DNA of 19,969 nucleotides, taken from Clostridia bacterium. Lineage in GTDB: Bacteria > Bacillota > Clostridia > Oscillospirales > Acutalibacteraceae. Of the stretch, positions 1-8,428 are shown in pieces; the first letter of the stretch is position 1; each line of letters starts with the position of its first letter. A program made the position numbers and the translations under genes. Under the pieces are notes generated by a model that saw nothing but the letters and a program-made list of their open reading frames with translations, searched no databases and was not told where the DNA came from. The DNA lies in assembly GCA_017538005.1 (NCBI GenBank), contig JAFYJR010000041.1:1-19969 (forward strand), read 5' to 3'.

Positions 1-872
1 AAGGGCTGATGTTCGTCAATACCTTCGCCTACGCCGATAAACTTGACCGGTATTTTATGTTCGTTATTTATCGAGAGTACGACGCCGCCCCGGGCGGTGC
101 CGTCAAGTTTTGTGAGAATAATGCCGGAAACTTCTGTAACACCCATGAACTCCTTAGCCTGGCTTACCGCGTTCTGTCCGGTTGTGGCATCAAGCACAAG
201 GAATATCTCGCGGTCGGAATACGGAAGTTCACGGTCTATGACACGGAAAATCTTGTTCAGTTCGTCCATCAAATGTTTCTTGTTGTGAAGACGGCCGGCC
301 GTATCGATGATAATGATGTCGGCGTTTCGGGCGACGCCGGCGTTTATGGTGTCAAACACCACGGCCGCGGGGTCCGCGCCCTCCTTGTGTTTGACTATCT
401 CGACGCCCGCGCGCTCGGCCCAGATTTCAAGCTGGTCAATGGCGGCGGCACGGAATGTATCAGCTGCGCCGAGAATGACTTTCTTTCCCTGGCTGTTGAA
501 GTAATAGGCCATCTTGCCTATGGTGGTCGTCTTGCCGACGCCGTTTACGCCGACAACAAGAATAACGGCCGGGGTCGTGACAAAGTCTATAGTCTGGTCC
601 TCGCCGAGCATATCGGCGACAACCTCTTTGATGACCGCGCGCACTTCCTGCGGATGTTTCACACCGTTTTTGCCGACGCGGTCCTTTACTTCATCAACAA
701 TGTAGGTCGCAGTGGATACGCCTACATCGCCCATGATGAGAACTTCGATGAGTTCGTCATAGAGCTCGTCGCCTATCTCGTCAAAAGCGTCAAGGACATT
801 GTCTATGTTGCCCGAGAACTGGTCACGGGTCTTTTTCATTCCTTTGTTGATTTTCCTGTTGAAAATACCCAT
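1..872 (-). CDS. ftsY: Signal recognition particle receptor FtsY (3' end cut by window edge)
   Basis: FtsY is the SRP receptor GTPase. It docks Ffh-ribosome-nascent chain complexes at the cytoplasmic membrane for delivery to SecYEG. The 290 visible residues start directly with the helical N domain (about 1-95) and lack the long acidic A domain of enterobacterial FtsY, as in many Firmicutes. The G domain shows the P-loop GVNGVGKTT (108-116), the DTFRAAA motif near 138-144, DTAGR (190-194), TKLDG (254-258) and the closing GVGEGID near 280-286. Only the last dozen or so residues should lie beyond the window. The ATG is preceded by AAAGGAG, which overlaps the smc stop; the intergenic gap is 12 bases, so it is probably translated from the smc message. 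Ffh, its usual partner and neighbour, would be expected just outside the window. Confidence 0.97.
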   Translation of the reverse strand, partial: MGIFNRKINKGMKKTRDQFSGNIDNVLDAFDEIGDELYDELIEVLIMGDVGVSTATYIVDEVKDRVGKNGVKHPQEVRAVIKEVVADMLGEDQTIDFVTTPAVILVVGVNGVGKTTTIGKMAYYFNSQGKKVILGAADTFRAAAIDQLEIWAERAGVEIVKHKEGADPAAVVFDTINAGVARNADIIIIDTAGRLHNKKHLMDELNKIFRVIDRELPYSDREIFLVLDATTGQNAVSQAKEFMGVTEVSGIILTKLDGTARGGVVLSINNEHKIPVKFIGVGEGIDEHQP

Positions 873-884
873 TCGTATTCTCCT

Positions 885-3800
885 TTAATCAAGTCCGAGT
901 TTCTTGACCATCTCGGTCGTCTTGAGTTCAAGCAGTTTGGAAACGCCTTCCTCCTGCATTGTTACGCCGTAGAGGATGTCGGATTCTTCCATTGTTCCGC
1001 GGCGATGTGTTATAAGAATGAACTGCGTATTCTTCGTCATACGGCGGACATACTGCGCGTAACGGTTGATGTTTATGTCGTCAAGCGCGGCCTCAACCTC
1101 GTCAAAGATACAGAAAGGAGCCGGAGCAACTTTTAATATTGCAAAGAGTAATGCTATTGCCGCAAGACCCTTTTCACCTCCGGAGAAGAGATCGATATTC
1201 TGTACATTCTTTCCGGGCGGCTGAATCTTGATTTCTATCGGCGACTCGAGTATATCGAGTTCGTCCTCAAGAAGAAGCTCACCCTTACCGCCGTTGAAGA
1301 GTTCGACAAATGTCTCGCCGAAAGCTCTGTTAATCTTGGCGAACTGCTCTCTGAACTGGAGCGACATATTCGAAGTCAGCTCTTCAATAAGCTTCAGAAG
1401 TTCTGCTTTTGACACTTCAATGTCGGAGAGCTGGGTGCTCATGAGTTCATAGCGCTCGGAAACTTCCTTGTACTCCTCTATAGCGCCAACATTTACGGAA
1501 CCCAGTGCCTTTATCTTGTTCTTTACCTCGTTTAAGTTCGCCTTCGTCTCCTTCGGATTCTCCGCGGGGTCGGATACTTCCGCGGCCTCGCGTCTCGTGA
1601 GCTGATATTCCTCATAGAGTCTGTTCTCCGTCTCCTCGTATTCGCGAAGCATATTCGCTTTCTGCTCGGAGAGGCGGGCGAGGTCGTTGGAAAGACGCTC
1701 ACGCTCAAGACCCTTGTCGCGCTCGAGCTGACGAAGGCCTGTCGAATCCGCCTCGGCCTTCTGACGCTCCGCGGTGAGGTCGTCAATTTTCTGCTCGGCG
1801 GATACATTGCCTTCCTTTATGGAGACAACTTCCGCCTTCAGGTCTTCTATCTCTTTTTCAGTTGTCGCGTTGAGTTCCTCAAGGGCTTTGATTTCCGCGT
1901 TGAACGCGTCCTCCTTGCTCGTTGAGGACTCGGAAGCGGCTGTCAGCGATTCGATAATATCCCTGTTGGCCTGAATGTCCTTTGAAAGGGCAACTTCGGC
2001 AACTTCGAGTTCCTTGGACTTCTCGGCTATCTCCTCGCGCTTTATGCGGAGATCTTCCTTGCTGCCGGTAAGTTCGGCAATCTTGTCCTCGGTCTCTTTC
2101 GCTTTCTCGGTAAGCTCGCTCTCCTCTTTTTCAGAAGCGGCAATAAGTTTCTCGAGTTCCTTTATACGGAGCTTGTCGTTTTCCTGTTCCTGATCAAGTT
2201 CCTTAACGGCATCAAGAATGCCCTGAATCTGACCCTCAACAAGTTTCAGCGCGCTCTCAGCGTGAACCTTTTCCTCATTGGCTGTAATGAGATCCGCCTC
2301 AGAGGCTTCGAGATCGGCTTTCGCCTTTGCGAGTTCCTCACTTGTAGTCTTGAAAGATGCCTCCAGTTCAGACAGATTCTTTCTGTCCTTCTCAAGCGAC
2401 TTCTTCAGTTCTTCAATATTGCCGGAGCGGGCAAGCATACCGGCCTGCTTTACTTTTGAACCGCCGGTTATGGAACCGCCGGCGTTTATTACCTGGCCGT
2501 CCAAAGTTACTATCTTGAAACGGTGGTTATATTTCTTACCCATCGTTACGGCAGCGTCGAGGTCCTCAACAACAACCGTACGGCAGAGCTGGTTCTTGAC
2601 TATCTCGTCATACTTTTTGTCAGCCTTTACGAGATTGCTCGCTATGTCGACAAAGCCGAAGCAATCATCAAGTCCCTTCTCTTCAAGGGGCTTGTGCTTT
2701 ATGGCTGAAATCGGAAGGAACGTGGCGCGGCCGCCGTTGGTTTCCTTCAGGAAACGGACCGCCTTCTTCGCGTCGGCATCGCTGTCAACAACGATGTTCT
2801 GGAGATTGTTGCCGAGCGCGGTCTCTATGGCTACGGTATACTCGTCTTTTACGCTGATTATCTTGGAAAGCGGCCCGTGTATGCCGTGAAGGGTTCCGCG
2901 CTTGGCCTCTTTGACTACGGATTTTACCGAGCCCTGGTAGCCGTCCATATTTTTCTCGAGTTCCTCGAGCATCATTATCTTCTCTTCTTTGGACTGAAGA
3001 TCAATGCGCGCCTTCTCGACTTCCGCCTTCTGTGTCTCAAACTTCTCCTCGCGCTTTTCAGCACGAAGTCTGTAGCCGTCAATGGAGTTAGAGACGCTCT
3101 GTATCGTTTCGAGGCAGGAATCAAGGTCGCCCTGCGCCTGCTTTTTCTCTGCGTCGAGTTTTTCCATAACTGCCTGGCGCTCGGCGCGGCTCTCGTCCAC
3201 ACTGCCGTGACGGGTCAGAATTTCCTCTTTGCTCGAGAGGGCTTCCGCTTTGCGCACGCGGGCATCGGCTATCTTTTCGGAAATGGCCGTAAGTTCTTCG
3301 GAGAGTTCCAAAGTCTTGTCCGCGTTCTCGCTGTCGGCCTGTGTCAGACTCTCGACATCAACTGTCAGAGCCGCCATGGCCTCGCGTTTCTCGTTTATCT
3401 CGGCTTCGAGAGTTTTGATCTGCTCCTCGGCCTCTTTTATCTTGGCCTCGGTCTCCGCTCTCTCGCCGGTAGCCTCTTCCATCTCCTTCTTTATGCGCTC
3501 GATGGACTGGTTGTTGTGTTCTATACTGTTTTCGTTTACCGCGATTTTCGCGTTTATCTCGCCTATCTTCTCTTCGGAAGACGACATACCTTCACGGAGG
3601 GATTCAATCTCGACGATTATTTCCTGTGAACGCTTGAAACACTCTTCCGTCTTTGCGTCAATGCTCTCGAGCTCTTCAACCACAGCCTTGTACTGCGAGT
3701 CGGAAATTTCAATCTTATGCTCCTGGTCGCGGAGACGCTCTTTAAGAGTGTCTATGGTATAGAGCCAGAGGCTTATTTCAAGTTTCTTTTTCTCATCCGC

Positions 3801-4454
3801 GAGAACAAGGAATTTTTCGGCCTTCTCGCTCTGGATTTTGAGCGGGCCGACGCGGCTCTCGAGCTCGGCAAAAATGTCGCGCAGGCGGATAAGGTTCTCT
3901 TCCGTCTGCTCAAGGCGGCGCATGGCGTCCGTCCTGCGGTAACGGAAGTGTGAGATGCCTGCCGCCTCTTCAAGCATGTCGCGGCGGCCCTTCGACTTGG
4001 ATGATACCAGGTCGGCAACCTTACCCTGTGAAACTATGGAGTAGCCGTCTCTGCCGAGACCGGTATCCATAAAGAGCTCGTTGACGTCCTTTAAACGCAC
4101 AAGCTTGTCATTGATCTTGTATTCGCTCTCGCCCGAGCGGAAATAGCGTCTTGTGACAGAGACCTCATCCGTGTCACAGTTTAAGCTCCTGTCCTTGTTA
4201 TCAAGACGCAGAGTAACCTCGGCGTAACCGAGTGCCTTTCGGATACTCGTTCCGCCGAAGATGACATCTTCCATTTTTGATCCGCGGAGATTCTTGGTTG
4301 ACTGCTCGCCCAGAACCCAGCGCACGGCATCGGAGATATTACTCTTACCTGAACCGTTCGGGCCTACAACGGCAGTCATTCCCTTGTCAAAGCCCAAAAC
4401 GGTCTTGTCCGGGAAGGACTTGAATCCCTGCATTTCAAGTGCTTTTAAAATCAT
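885..4454 (-). CDS. smc: Chromosome segregation ATPase SMC
   Basis: SMC is the large ATPase of the bacterial condensin (with ScpA/ScpB), which compacts and segregates origins. At 1189 residues it is full length. The N-terminal head has the Walker A GPNGSGKS (31-38). Two long coiled-coil arms rich in Glu, Lys and Ala flank a hinge at roughly 515-675, which contains the glycine cluster GGSITGG. The C-terminal head has the ABC signature SGGE (1091-1094) and Walker B FCIFDEVEA (from about 1114, catalytic Glu 1119). The signature reads FSGGEKGLAA where most SMCs have LSGGE(K/R)ALTA, a mild departure. The start ATG overlaps the stop of the upstream radical SAM gene in an ATGA, and ftsY follows after 12 bases. 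The rnc-smc-ftsY order is classical in Firmicutes. Several long reading frames on the opposite strand are shadows of its biased codon composition. Confidence 0.98.
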   Translation of the reverse strand: MILKALEMQGFKSFPDKTVLGFDKGMTAVVGPNGSGKSNISDAVRWVLGEQSTKNLRGSKMEDVIFGGTSIRKALGYAEVTLRLDNKDRSLNCDTDEVSVTRRYFRSGESEYKINDKLVRLKDVNELFMDTGLGRDGYSIVSQGKVADLVSSKSKGRRDMLEEAAGISHFRYRRTDAMRRLEQTEENLIRLRDIFAELESRVGPLKIQSEKAEKFLVLADEKKKLEISLWLYTIDTLKERLRDQEHKIEISDSQYKAVVEELESIDAKTEECFKRSQEIIVEIESLREGMSSSEEKIGEINAKIAVNENSIEHNNQSIERIKKEMEEATGERAETEAKIKEAEEQIKTLEAEINEKREAMAALTVDVESLTQADSENADKTLELSEELTAISEKIADARVRKAEALSSKEEILTRHGSVDESRAERQAVMEKLDAEKKQAQGDLDSCLETIQSVSNSIDGYRLRAEKREEKFETQKAEVEKARIDLQSKEEKIMMLEELEKNMDGYQGSVKSVVKEAKRGTLHGIHGPLSKIISVKDEYTVAIETALGNNLQNIVVDSDADAKKAVRFLKETNGGRATFLPISAIKHKPLEEKGLDDCFGFVDIASNLVKADKKYDEIVKNQLCRTVVVEDLDAAVTMGKKYNHRFKIVTLDGQVINAGGSITGGSKVKQAGMLARSGNIEELKKSLEKDRKNLSELEASFKTTSEELAKAKADLEASEADLITANEEKVHAESALKLVEGQIQGILDAVKELDQEQENDKLRIKELEKLIAASEKEESELTEKAKETEDKIAELTGSKEDLRIKREEIAEKSKELEVAEVALSKDIQANRDIIESLTAASESSTSKEDAFNAEIKALEELNATTEKEIEDLKAEVVSIKEGNVSAEQKIDDLTAERQKAEADSTGLRQLERDKGLERERLSNDLARLSEQKANMLREYEETENRLYEEYQLTRREAAEVSDPAENPKETKANLNEVKNKIKALGSVNVGAIEEYKEVSERYELMSTQLSDIEVSKAELLKLIEELTSNMSLQFREQFAKINRAFGETFVELFNGGKGELLLEDELDILESPIEIKIQPPGKNVQNIDLFSGGEKGLAAIALLFAILKVAPAPFCIFDEVEAALDDININRYAQYVRRMTKNTQFILITHRRGTMEESDILYGVTMQEEGVSKLLELKTTEMVKKLGLD

Positions 4455-5455
4455 TTATCTTCTTCCTCTATAAGAATTTCGTACTTTTTAAGTCCGTCGT
4501 CGGGAAATACATTACAGATGTAATTATTATCTTTTAATTGTACTATATTTTCCCGTTTCTGTCCCGTCATTTTCGAAATTTCTTTGGGATTTACGAATAT
4601 TTTATAGCGATGGGCATCCCCGCCCTCAAAATCACGCAGTTTTTCAAGGGCTTTATCCAGATAAATCCTGCCCTCGACAAGTTCTCTCATCGCGGGATGA
4701 TATGCGCCGGCAATGTAGCCGTCCTCAACATTTCCGCCGGAGTGGAGACCGAGACGGATGACACGGATGCCCGCGTCTTCAAACATCAGAAGCAGACGGG
4801 CACAGAGATTTACCGCCTCGTCGAGCGACTGCGGTCTGTACTCGCCGTTTTCATAAAGACGGGCGAGTTCGGTATGTTCCAGAACAACCGTCGGATAAAT
4901 TCTGACAGTCGCGGGTTGAAGTTTTATCAGCTCGCGCGCGGTGAAAACGGCCCCCTCGTCCGTATCGCCCAAAAGACCCGTCATCATCTGAAGTCCGAGT
5001 TCAAACCCCTGCTCTTTTATCAGGGCGGACGCGCGCCGGACATCGTCTGCCGTGTGTCCCCTGCGGTTTTTCCGCAGGACCTCGTCGCTCATACTCTGGG
5101 CGCCGAGTTCGATGGCCGTGACGCCGTACTCTTTCAGTATATCCAGTATCTCGCCGTCAATGGCGTCCGGCCTCGTTGACACACGGATTCCGCTGATCTC
5201 ACCCGCGTCAACATGCGGCTTCGCCGCCTCTAAAAGGCTCATCATATAAGGCCTGTCTATGGCAGTGAAACTGCCTCCGAAAAAAGCAAGTTGGCCGTCA
5301 CGGCAACCGGAGTCGAGCGCAGTTTTCACTGCTGCATCGACATCAGCTGCCGTGGCGGTCTCCTGTTTACCCGTTATTATATGTTGATTGCAGAAACTGC
5401 ACTGATGCGGGCATCCCACATGCGCCACAAACAGTGCAATGTTTTTGTGACTCAT
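4451..5455 (-). CDS. Radical SAM protein (Elp3/YhcC-like, function unassigned)
   Basis: This 334-residue protein opens almost at once with the radical SAM cluster motif CPHQCSFC (Cys15, Cys19, Cys22; the CX3CX2C spacing). That motif binds the [4Fe-4S] cluster that cleaves S-adenosylmethionine. GGSFTAID near residues 60-67 is the glycine-rich SAM-contacting strand, and ELGAQSMSDEVL lies mid-barrel. The last ~100 residues (EDGYIAGAYHPAMRELVEGRIY and after) resemble the C-terminal extension seen with Elp3/YhcC-type radical SAM proteins. No acetyltransferase domain follows, so it is not a full Elp3. Substrate is not deducible. It overlaps rnc upstream and smc downstream by four bases each (ATGA), so it is translationally coupled between RNase III and SMC. 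From memory, an Fe-S oxidoreductase in this slot is recurrent in Clostridia. The location may only reflect operon history, but a link to RNA or tRNA modification is possible. Confidence 0.85.
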   Translation of the reverse strand: MSHKNIALFVAHVGCPHQCSFCNQHIITGKQETATAADVDAAVKTALDSGCRDGQLAFFGGSFTAIDRPYMMSLLEAAKPHVDAGEISGIRVSTRPDAIDGEILDILKEYGVTAIELGAQSMSDEVLRKNRRGHTADDVRRASALIKEQGFELGLQMMTGLLGDTDEGAVFTARELIKLQPATVRIYPTVVLEHTELARLYENGEYRPQSLDEAVNLCARLLLMFEDAGIRVIRLGLHSGGNVEDGYIAGAYHPAMRELVEGRIYLDKALEKLRDFEGGDAHRYKIFVNPKEISKMTGQKRENIVQLKDNNYICNVFPDDGLKKYEILIEEEDK

Positions 5456-6129
5456 AGGCCCATAAGCTCCAATGCCTCACGCGCCGCTTCCTGCTCCGCG
5501 TGTTTTTTCGTGCCGCCCCTGCCGCGACCTATGACATTTGAGTTTAAGTGTACTTCAACATCAAATCTCTTGTCGTGATCGGGTCCGCTCTCACCGACGA
5601 GAACATAGGTGAGTTTCTCCTCGGGATTCTTCTGAATAACTTCCTGAAGTATGGTCTTGTAGTCCTTGAAAGTGAGGTTTTGCTTCTCAACCGCGGGGAT
5701 GATGAAACGGAGAATAAATTTGCGGGCCTCATCAATACCGCCATCCAGGTAAATCGAGGCGATAACCGCCTCAAAGGCGTCGGCGAGTATGGACGGACGC
5801 TCGCGTCCTCCGGTTTTCTGCTCGCCCTTGCCGAGCAGCAGATACTCGCCGAGGTCTATCTCGCGCGCGTAATCATAACACGCGCTCTCGCAGACCGTCG
5901 CCGCGCGAAGTCTCGTAAGCTGTCCCTCGGGAAGATTCTTCATATGGGTAAAGAAATACTCGGCCGTGACGAAACCCAAAACAGAGTCGCCAAGAAACTC
6001 GAGACGCTCGTTGTACTTATGTCCGTTCCCCTTCTCGTTTGCGTAAGAGGAATGGGTAAGCGCGGTCTCAAGCAGGAGTATGTCCTTGTACTCGTATCCT
6101 ATCTTTTTTTCGAATTCAGAAAAATCCAT
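5452..6129 (-). CDS. rnc: Ribonuclease III
   Basis: RNase III is a homodimeric double-strand-specific endoribonuclease that matures 16S/23S rRNA and cleaves structured mRNAs. The 225 residues carry the catalytic signature ERLEFLGDS (41-49; Glu44 and Asp48 are metal ligands) and the second acidic pair in LADAFEAVIASIYLDGG near 115-131. A C-terminal dsRNA-binding domain spans about 155-223, ending in the typical KKHAEQEAAREALELMGL helix. Length is normal for the family. The start ATG shares one base with the plsX stop (TAATG), and its TGA overlaps the start of the radical SAM gene, so translation of the three is probably coupled. Compared with Bacillus, where fabD, fabG and acpP stand between plsX and rnc, the two genes abut directly here. 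Confidence 0.97.
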   Translation of the reverse strand: MDFSEFEKKIGYEYKDILLLETALTHSSYANEKGNGHKYNERLEFLGDSVLGFVTAEYFFTHMKNLPEGQLTRLRAATVCESACYDYAREIDLGEYLLLGKGEQKTGGRERPSILADAFEAVIASIYLDGGIDEARKFILRFIIPAVEKQNLTFKDYKTILQEVIQKNPEEKLTYVLVGESGPDHDKRFDVEVHLNSNVIGRGRGGTKKHAEQEAAREALELMGL

Positions 6130-7115
6130 TATTCCTTTACCGCCTTTGCAATAACGTCAATCGCGCCGCTGTCGGCATAGTCCGCTATCTGCTTTATGGC
6201 ATACTTAAACGCCTTCGCGTCTGAAGATCCGTGCGCTTTCGCAACCGGCTTCGCGATACCCATAAGGGGCGCTCCGCCGTAAGCCTTATAATCCATCTTC
6301 TTTTTGAATCCCTTCATATTTGAAGAGATGAGAAGGTAGGCGATTTTTGTCTTGAGGCTTGCCGTGAAGATACCCTTGATATTCTTCAGGAGCGCTCCGG
6401 CAACGCCCTCATACATCTTGAGAATTACATTGCCCGTGAAACCTTCACAGATGACAACATCCGCTCCGCCGAAAGGTATATCGCGGACTTCGATGTTACC
6501 GACAAAATTATAATCCTGCTCCTGCATGAGCTTGTATGTATCTCTCAGAACCTGTGTGCCCTTGCTCTCTTCAACACCGATGTTCGCGAGCGCGACACGC
6601 GGATTCTCGACACCAAAAACATTCTTCATATAAGCGATGCCCATGACCGCAAACTGGTTTAAAATCTCCGGTGTGCAGGTAAGGTTTGCGCCGCAGTCCA
6701 TCATAAGGAATCTGCCCTCGTCATTGGGCATGACCGCAGCCGTTCCGGCCTTCTTTACGCCCGGTATTTCGCCTATCATCTTGTGCGCGGCAAGTACATA
6801 TGCGCCTGTAGAACCGGCAGTTACAAATCCGTCGCCCTTACCTTCCGCAAGCAGCTGCATACCGAGTCCCAGAGAGGAATCCTTATGCTCTCTCATAATT
6901 GAGAGCGGGCTGTCATGCATGCTGATGACATCTTCCGTATGGGCGATTTCCATTGCGGAAATATCAAGATTGTTCTCCGCCGCGCAGGCTTTGATTTTAT
7001 TCTCGTCACCTGTAAGCAGAATGTCGTAACCGAACTCGTTGTGAGCATCGATTGATCCTTTGATAATCTCAAGCGGGGCGTTGTCGCCTCCGAATGCGTC
7101 AACTATGATTTTCAT
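6129..7115 (-). CDS. plsX: Phosphate acyltransferase PlsX
   Basis: PlsX is a peripheral membrane enzyme that converts acyl-ACP and phosphate to acyl-phosphate, the donor that PlsY uses to acylate glycerol-3-phosphate in phospholipid synthesis. The 328 residues begin with MKIIVDAFGGDNAP, the family hallmark. They continue with HTEDVISMHDSPLSIMREHKDSSL, the GFVTAGSTGAYVLAA segment, MDCGANLTCTPEIL and GFTGNVILKMYEGVA, in the expected order. The start overlaps the trmFO stop by four bases (ATGA) and the stop overlaps rnc by one base. No acpP, fabH or rpmF accompanies it, which is unusual for this gene in Firmicutes, so its substrate-supplying genes must be elsewhere. Confidence 0.97.
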   Translation of the reverse strand: MKIIVDAFGGDNAPLEIIKGSIDAHNEFGYDILLTGDENKIKACAAENNLDISAMEIAHTEDVISMHDSPLSIMREHKDSSLGLGMQLLAEGKGDGFVTAGSTGAYVLAAHKMIGEIPGVKKAGTAAVMPNDEGRFLMMDCGANLTCTPEILNQFAVMGIAYMKNVFGVENPRVALANIGVEESKGTQVLRDTYKLMQEQDYNFVGNIEVRDIPFGGADVVICEGFTGNVILKMYEGVAGALLKNIKGIFTASLKTKIAYLLISSNMKGFKKKMDYKAYGGAPLMGIAKPVAKAHGSSDAKAFKYAIKQIADYADSGAIDVIAKAVKE

Positions 7116-8428
7116 GCCTCTTCCTCCTTGTCGAAAAAGTCAAGTGAGCGTTGCGCCAGAGCCATATACCGCTCTTTTTTATCCCTGATGTGAGGTTCTA
7201 TGGGCGGCAGAACGCCGAAGTTTGCGCCCATAGGCTGGAAATTCTCCACGCTCTCATCGGCAATGTAATGCGCCAGAGCACCCATCATCGTAATATTCGG
7301 AAGTATAAACGGTGCGTCTCCGTTTATGAAATTCGCGGCGTTGATGCCGGCGAGGATTCCGCTCTGGGCGGACTCCATATAACCTTCAACGCCGGTGATC
7401 TGTCCGGCAAAGAAAAGACCGGGTACGGTCTTGAACTGATAGTCGGGACCCAAAAGCTTCGGGGAATTGATGAAAGTGTTCCTGTGCATTACACCGTAGC
7501 GTAAAAACTCCGCGTCGTGAAGGGCGGGTATCATGGAAAACACTCTCTTCTGCTCACCGAACTTCAGATTTGTCTGGAATCCGACCAGGTTGAACATCTC
7601 ACCGTCTTTGGTCTCGCGACGAAGCTGAAGACAGGCCCAGGGACGGTGTCCCGTGCGCGGGTCTCTGAGACCTACGGGCTTGAGCGGGCCAAAGCGCATG
7701 GTATCTATTCCGCGGTTTGCCATGACTTCTATGGGCATACAACCTTCATATCCTGTTTTCTTCTTGTCGAAGTCGTGCTGAGGAGCGCCTTCGGCATTTA
7801 CAAGTGCTTCGTAAAAAGCCTCATACTCCTCTTTGTTCATCGGACAGTTGATATAATCGTCATCGCCGTGGTCATAGCGGGACGCGGCAAAGGCATAGTT
7901 CATGTCTATGCTGTCGCCCGCGACTATCGGCGCCGCGGCGTCGAAGAAATGGAGCGATGCTCCGCAGAGCTCCTCAATTTTCTTCGCAAGCGCATCCGAT
8001 ACGAGCGGGCCGGCCGCGACTATCACCGCGTCCGCGTCCTCGCCGACCTTCGGAAGGTCGAGGACCTCCTCGCGGTGAATGATTATATTCGGCGTGCGCT
8101 CAATCTCATCCGTGACCATCTGAGCGAACTGTTCCCTGTCTACCGACAGCGAACCGCCCGCAGGCACGGAACACTGTTTCGCGCAGCGCACACATACGGA
8201 ATCGAAGCGTGTCATCTCCTCTTTCATGAGGCCCGCGGCGGAATCCACACGCTGAGCCTTGAAAGAATTTGAACACACCAGTTCCGCGAAATTGACATTT
8301 TTATGAGCCGGTGAAAAACGGACCGGTTTCATCTCACAGAGATGAACTTCAATGCCTCTCTTGGCGAGCTGCATTGAGGCTTCGACTCCGGCGAAGCCCG
8401 CTCCGATGACAATAGCCCTTTTAGTCAT
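7112..8428 (-). CDS. trmFO: tRNA (uracil-54-C5)-methyltransferase TrmFO, folate/FAD dependent
   Basis: TrmFO makes ribothymidine (m5U54) in the tRNA T-loop, using methylenetetrahydrofolate as carbon donor and FADH2 as reductant. The 438 residues start with the dinucleotide-binding GAGFAG (9-14). They carry the family block NFAELVCSNSFKA, with Cys52 aligning to B. subtilis Cys53, and the EGCMPIEVMANRG block with the second conserved cysteine. GLFFAGQITGVEGYMESA near the C terminus completes the flavin fold. An in-frame ATG 36 bases upstream exists, but the start at 8428 has an AGAGGAG ribosome binding site and yields the conserved N terminus, so it is preferred. This start overlaps the topA stop by 8 bases; plsX follows with an ATGA overlap. 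The dprA-topA-trmFO order is typical of Firmicutes. The right arm of the tRNA-Gly in this window carries the TTC T-loop that such an enzyme modifies. Confidence 0.97.
   Translation of the reverse strand: MTKRAIVIGAGFAGVEASMQLAKRGIEVHLCEMKPVRFSPAHKNVNFAELVCSNSFKAQRVDSAAGLMKEEMTRFDSVCVRCAKQCSVPAGGSLSVDREQFAQMVTDEIERTPNIIIHREEVLDLPKVGEDADAVIVAAGPLVSDALAKKIEELCGASLHFFDAAAPIVAGDSIDMNYAFAASRYDHGDDDYINCPMNKEEYEAFYEALVNAEGAPQHDFDKKKTGYEGCMPIEVMANRGIDTMRFGPLKPVGLRDPRTGHRPWACLQLRRETKDGEMFNLVGFQTNLKFGEQKRVFSMIPALHDAEFLRYGVMHRNTFINSPKLLGPDYQFKTVPGLFFAGQITGVEGYMESAQSGILAGINAANFINGDAPFILPNITMMGALAHYIADESVENFQPMGANFGVLPPIEPHIRDKKERYMALAQRSLDFFDKEEEA

Noticed and set aside
9..1136. A 375-codon plus-strand open frame spanning ftsY and the end of smc
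   Set aside because: It runs antisense across two conserved genes, has no recognisable domain and shows the composition expected from the reverse of biased codons.
2278..3629. Two long plus-strand open frames antisense to the smc coiled coil
   Set aside because: They are serine/leucine-rich or low-complexity mirrors of Glu/Lys/Ala codons, with no ribosome binding sites or domains.
885..4454. Repeats within smc
   Set aside because: The recurring GAG/AAG/GCG-type pattern comes from coiled-coil heptads, not from DNA repeats.
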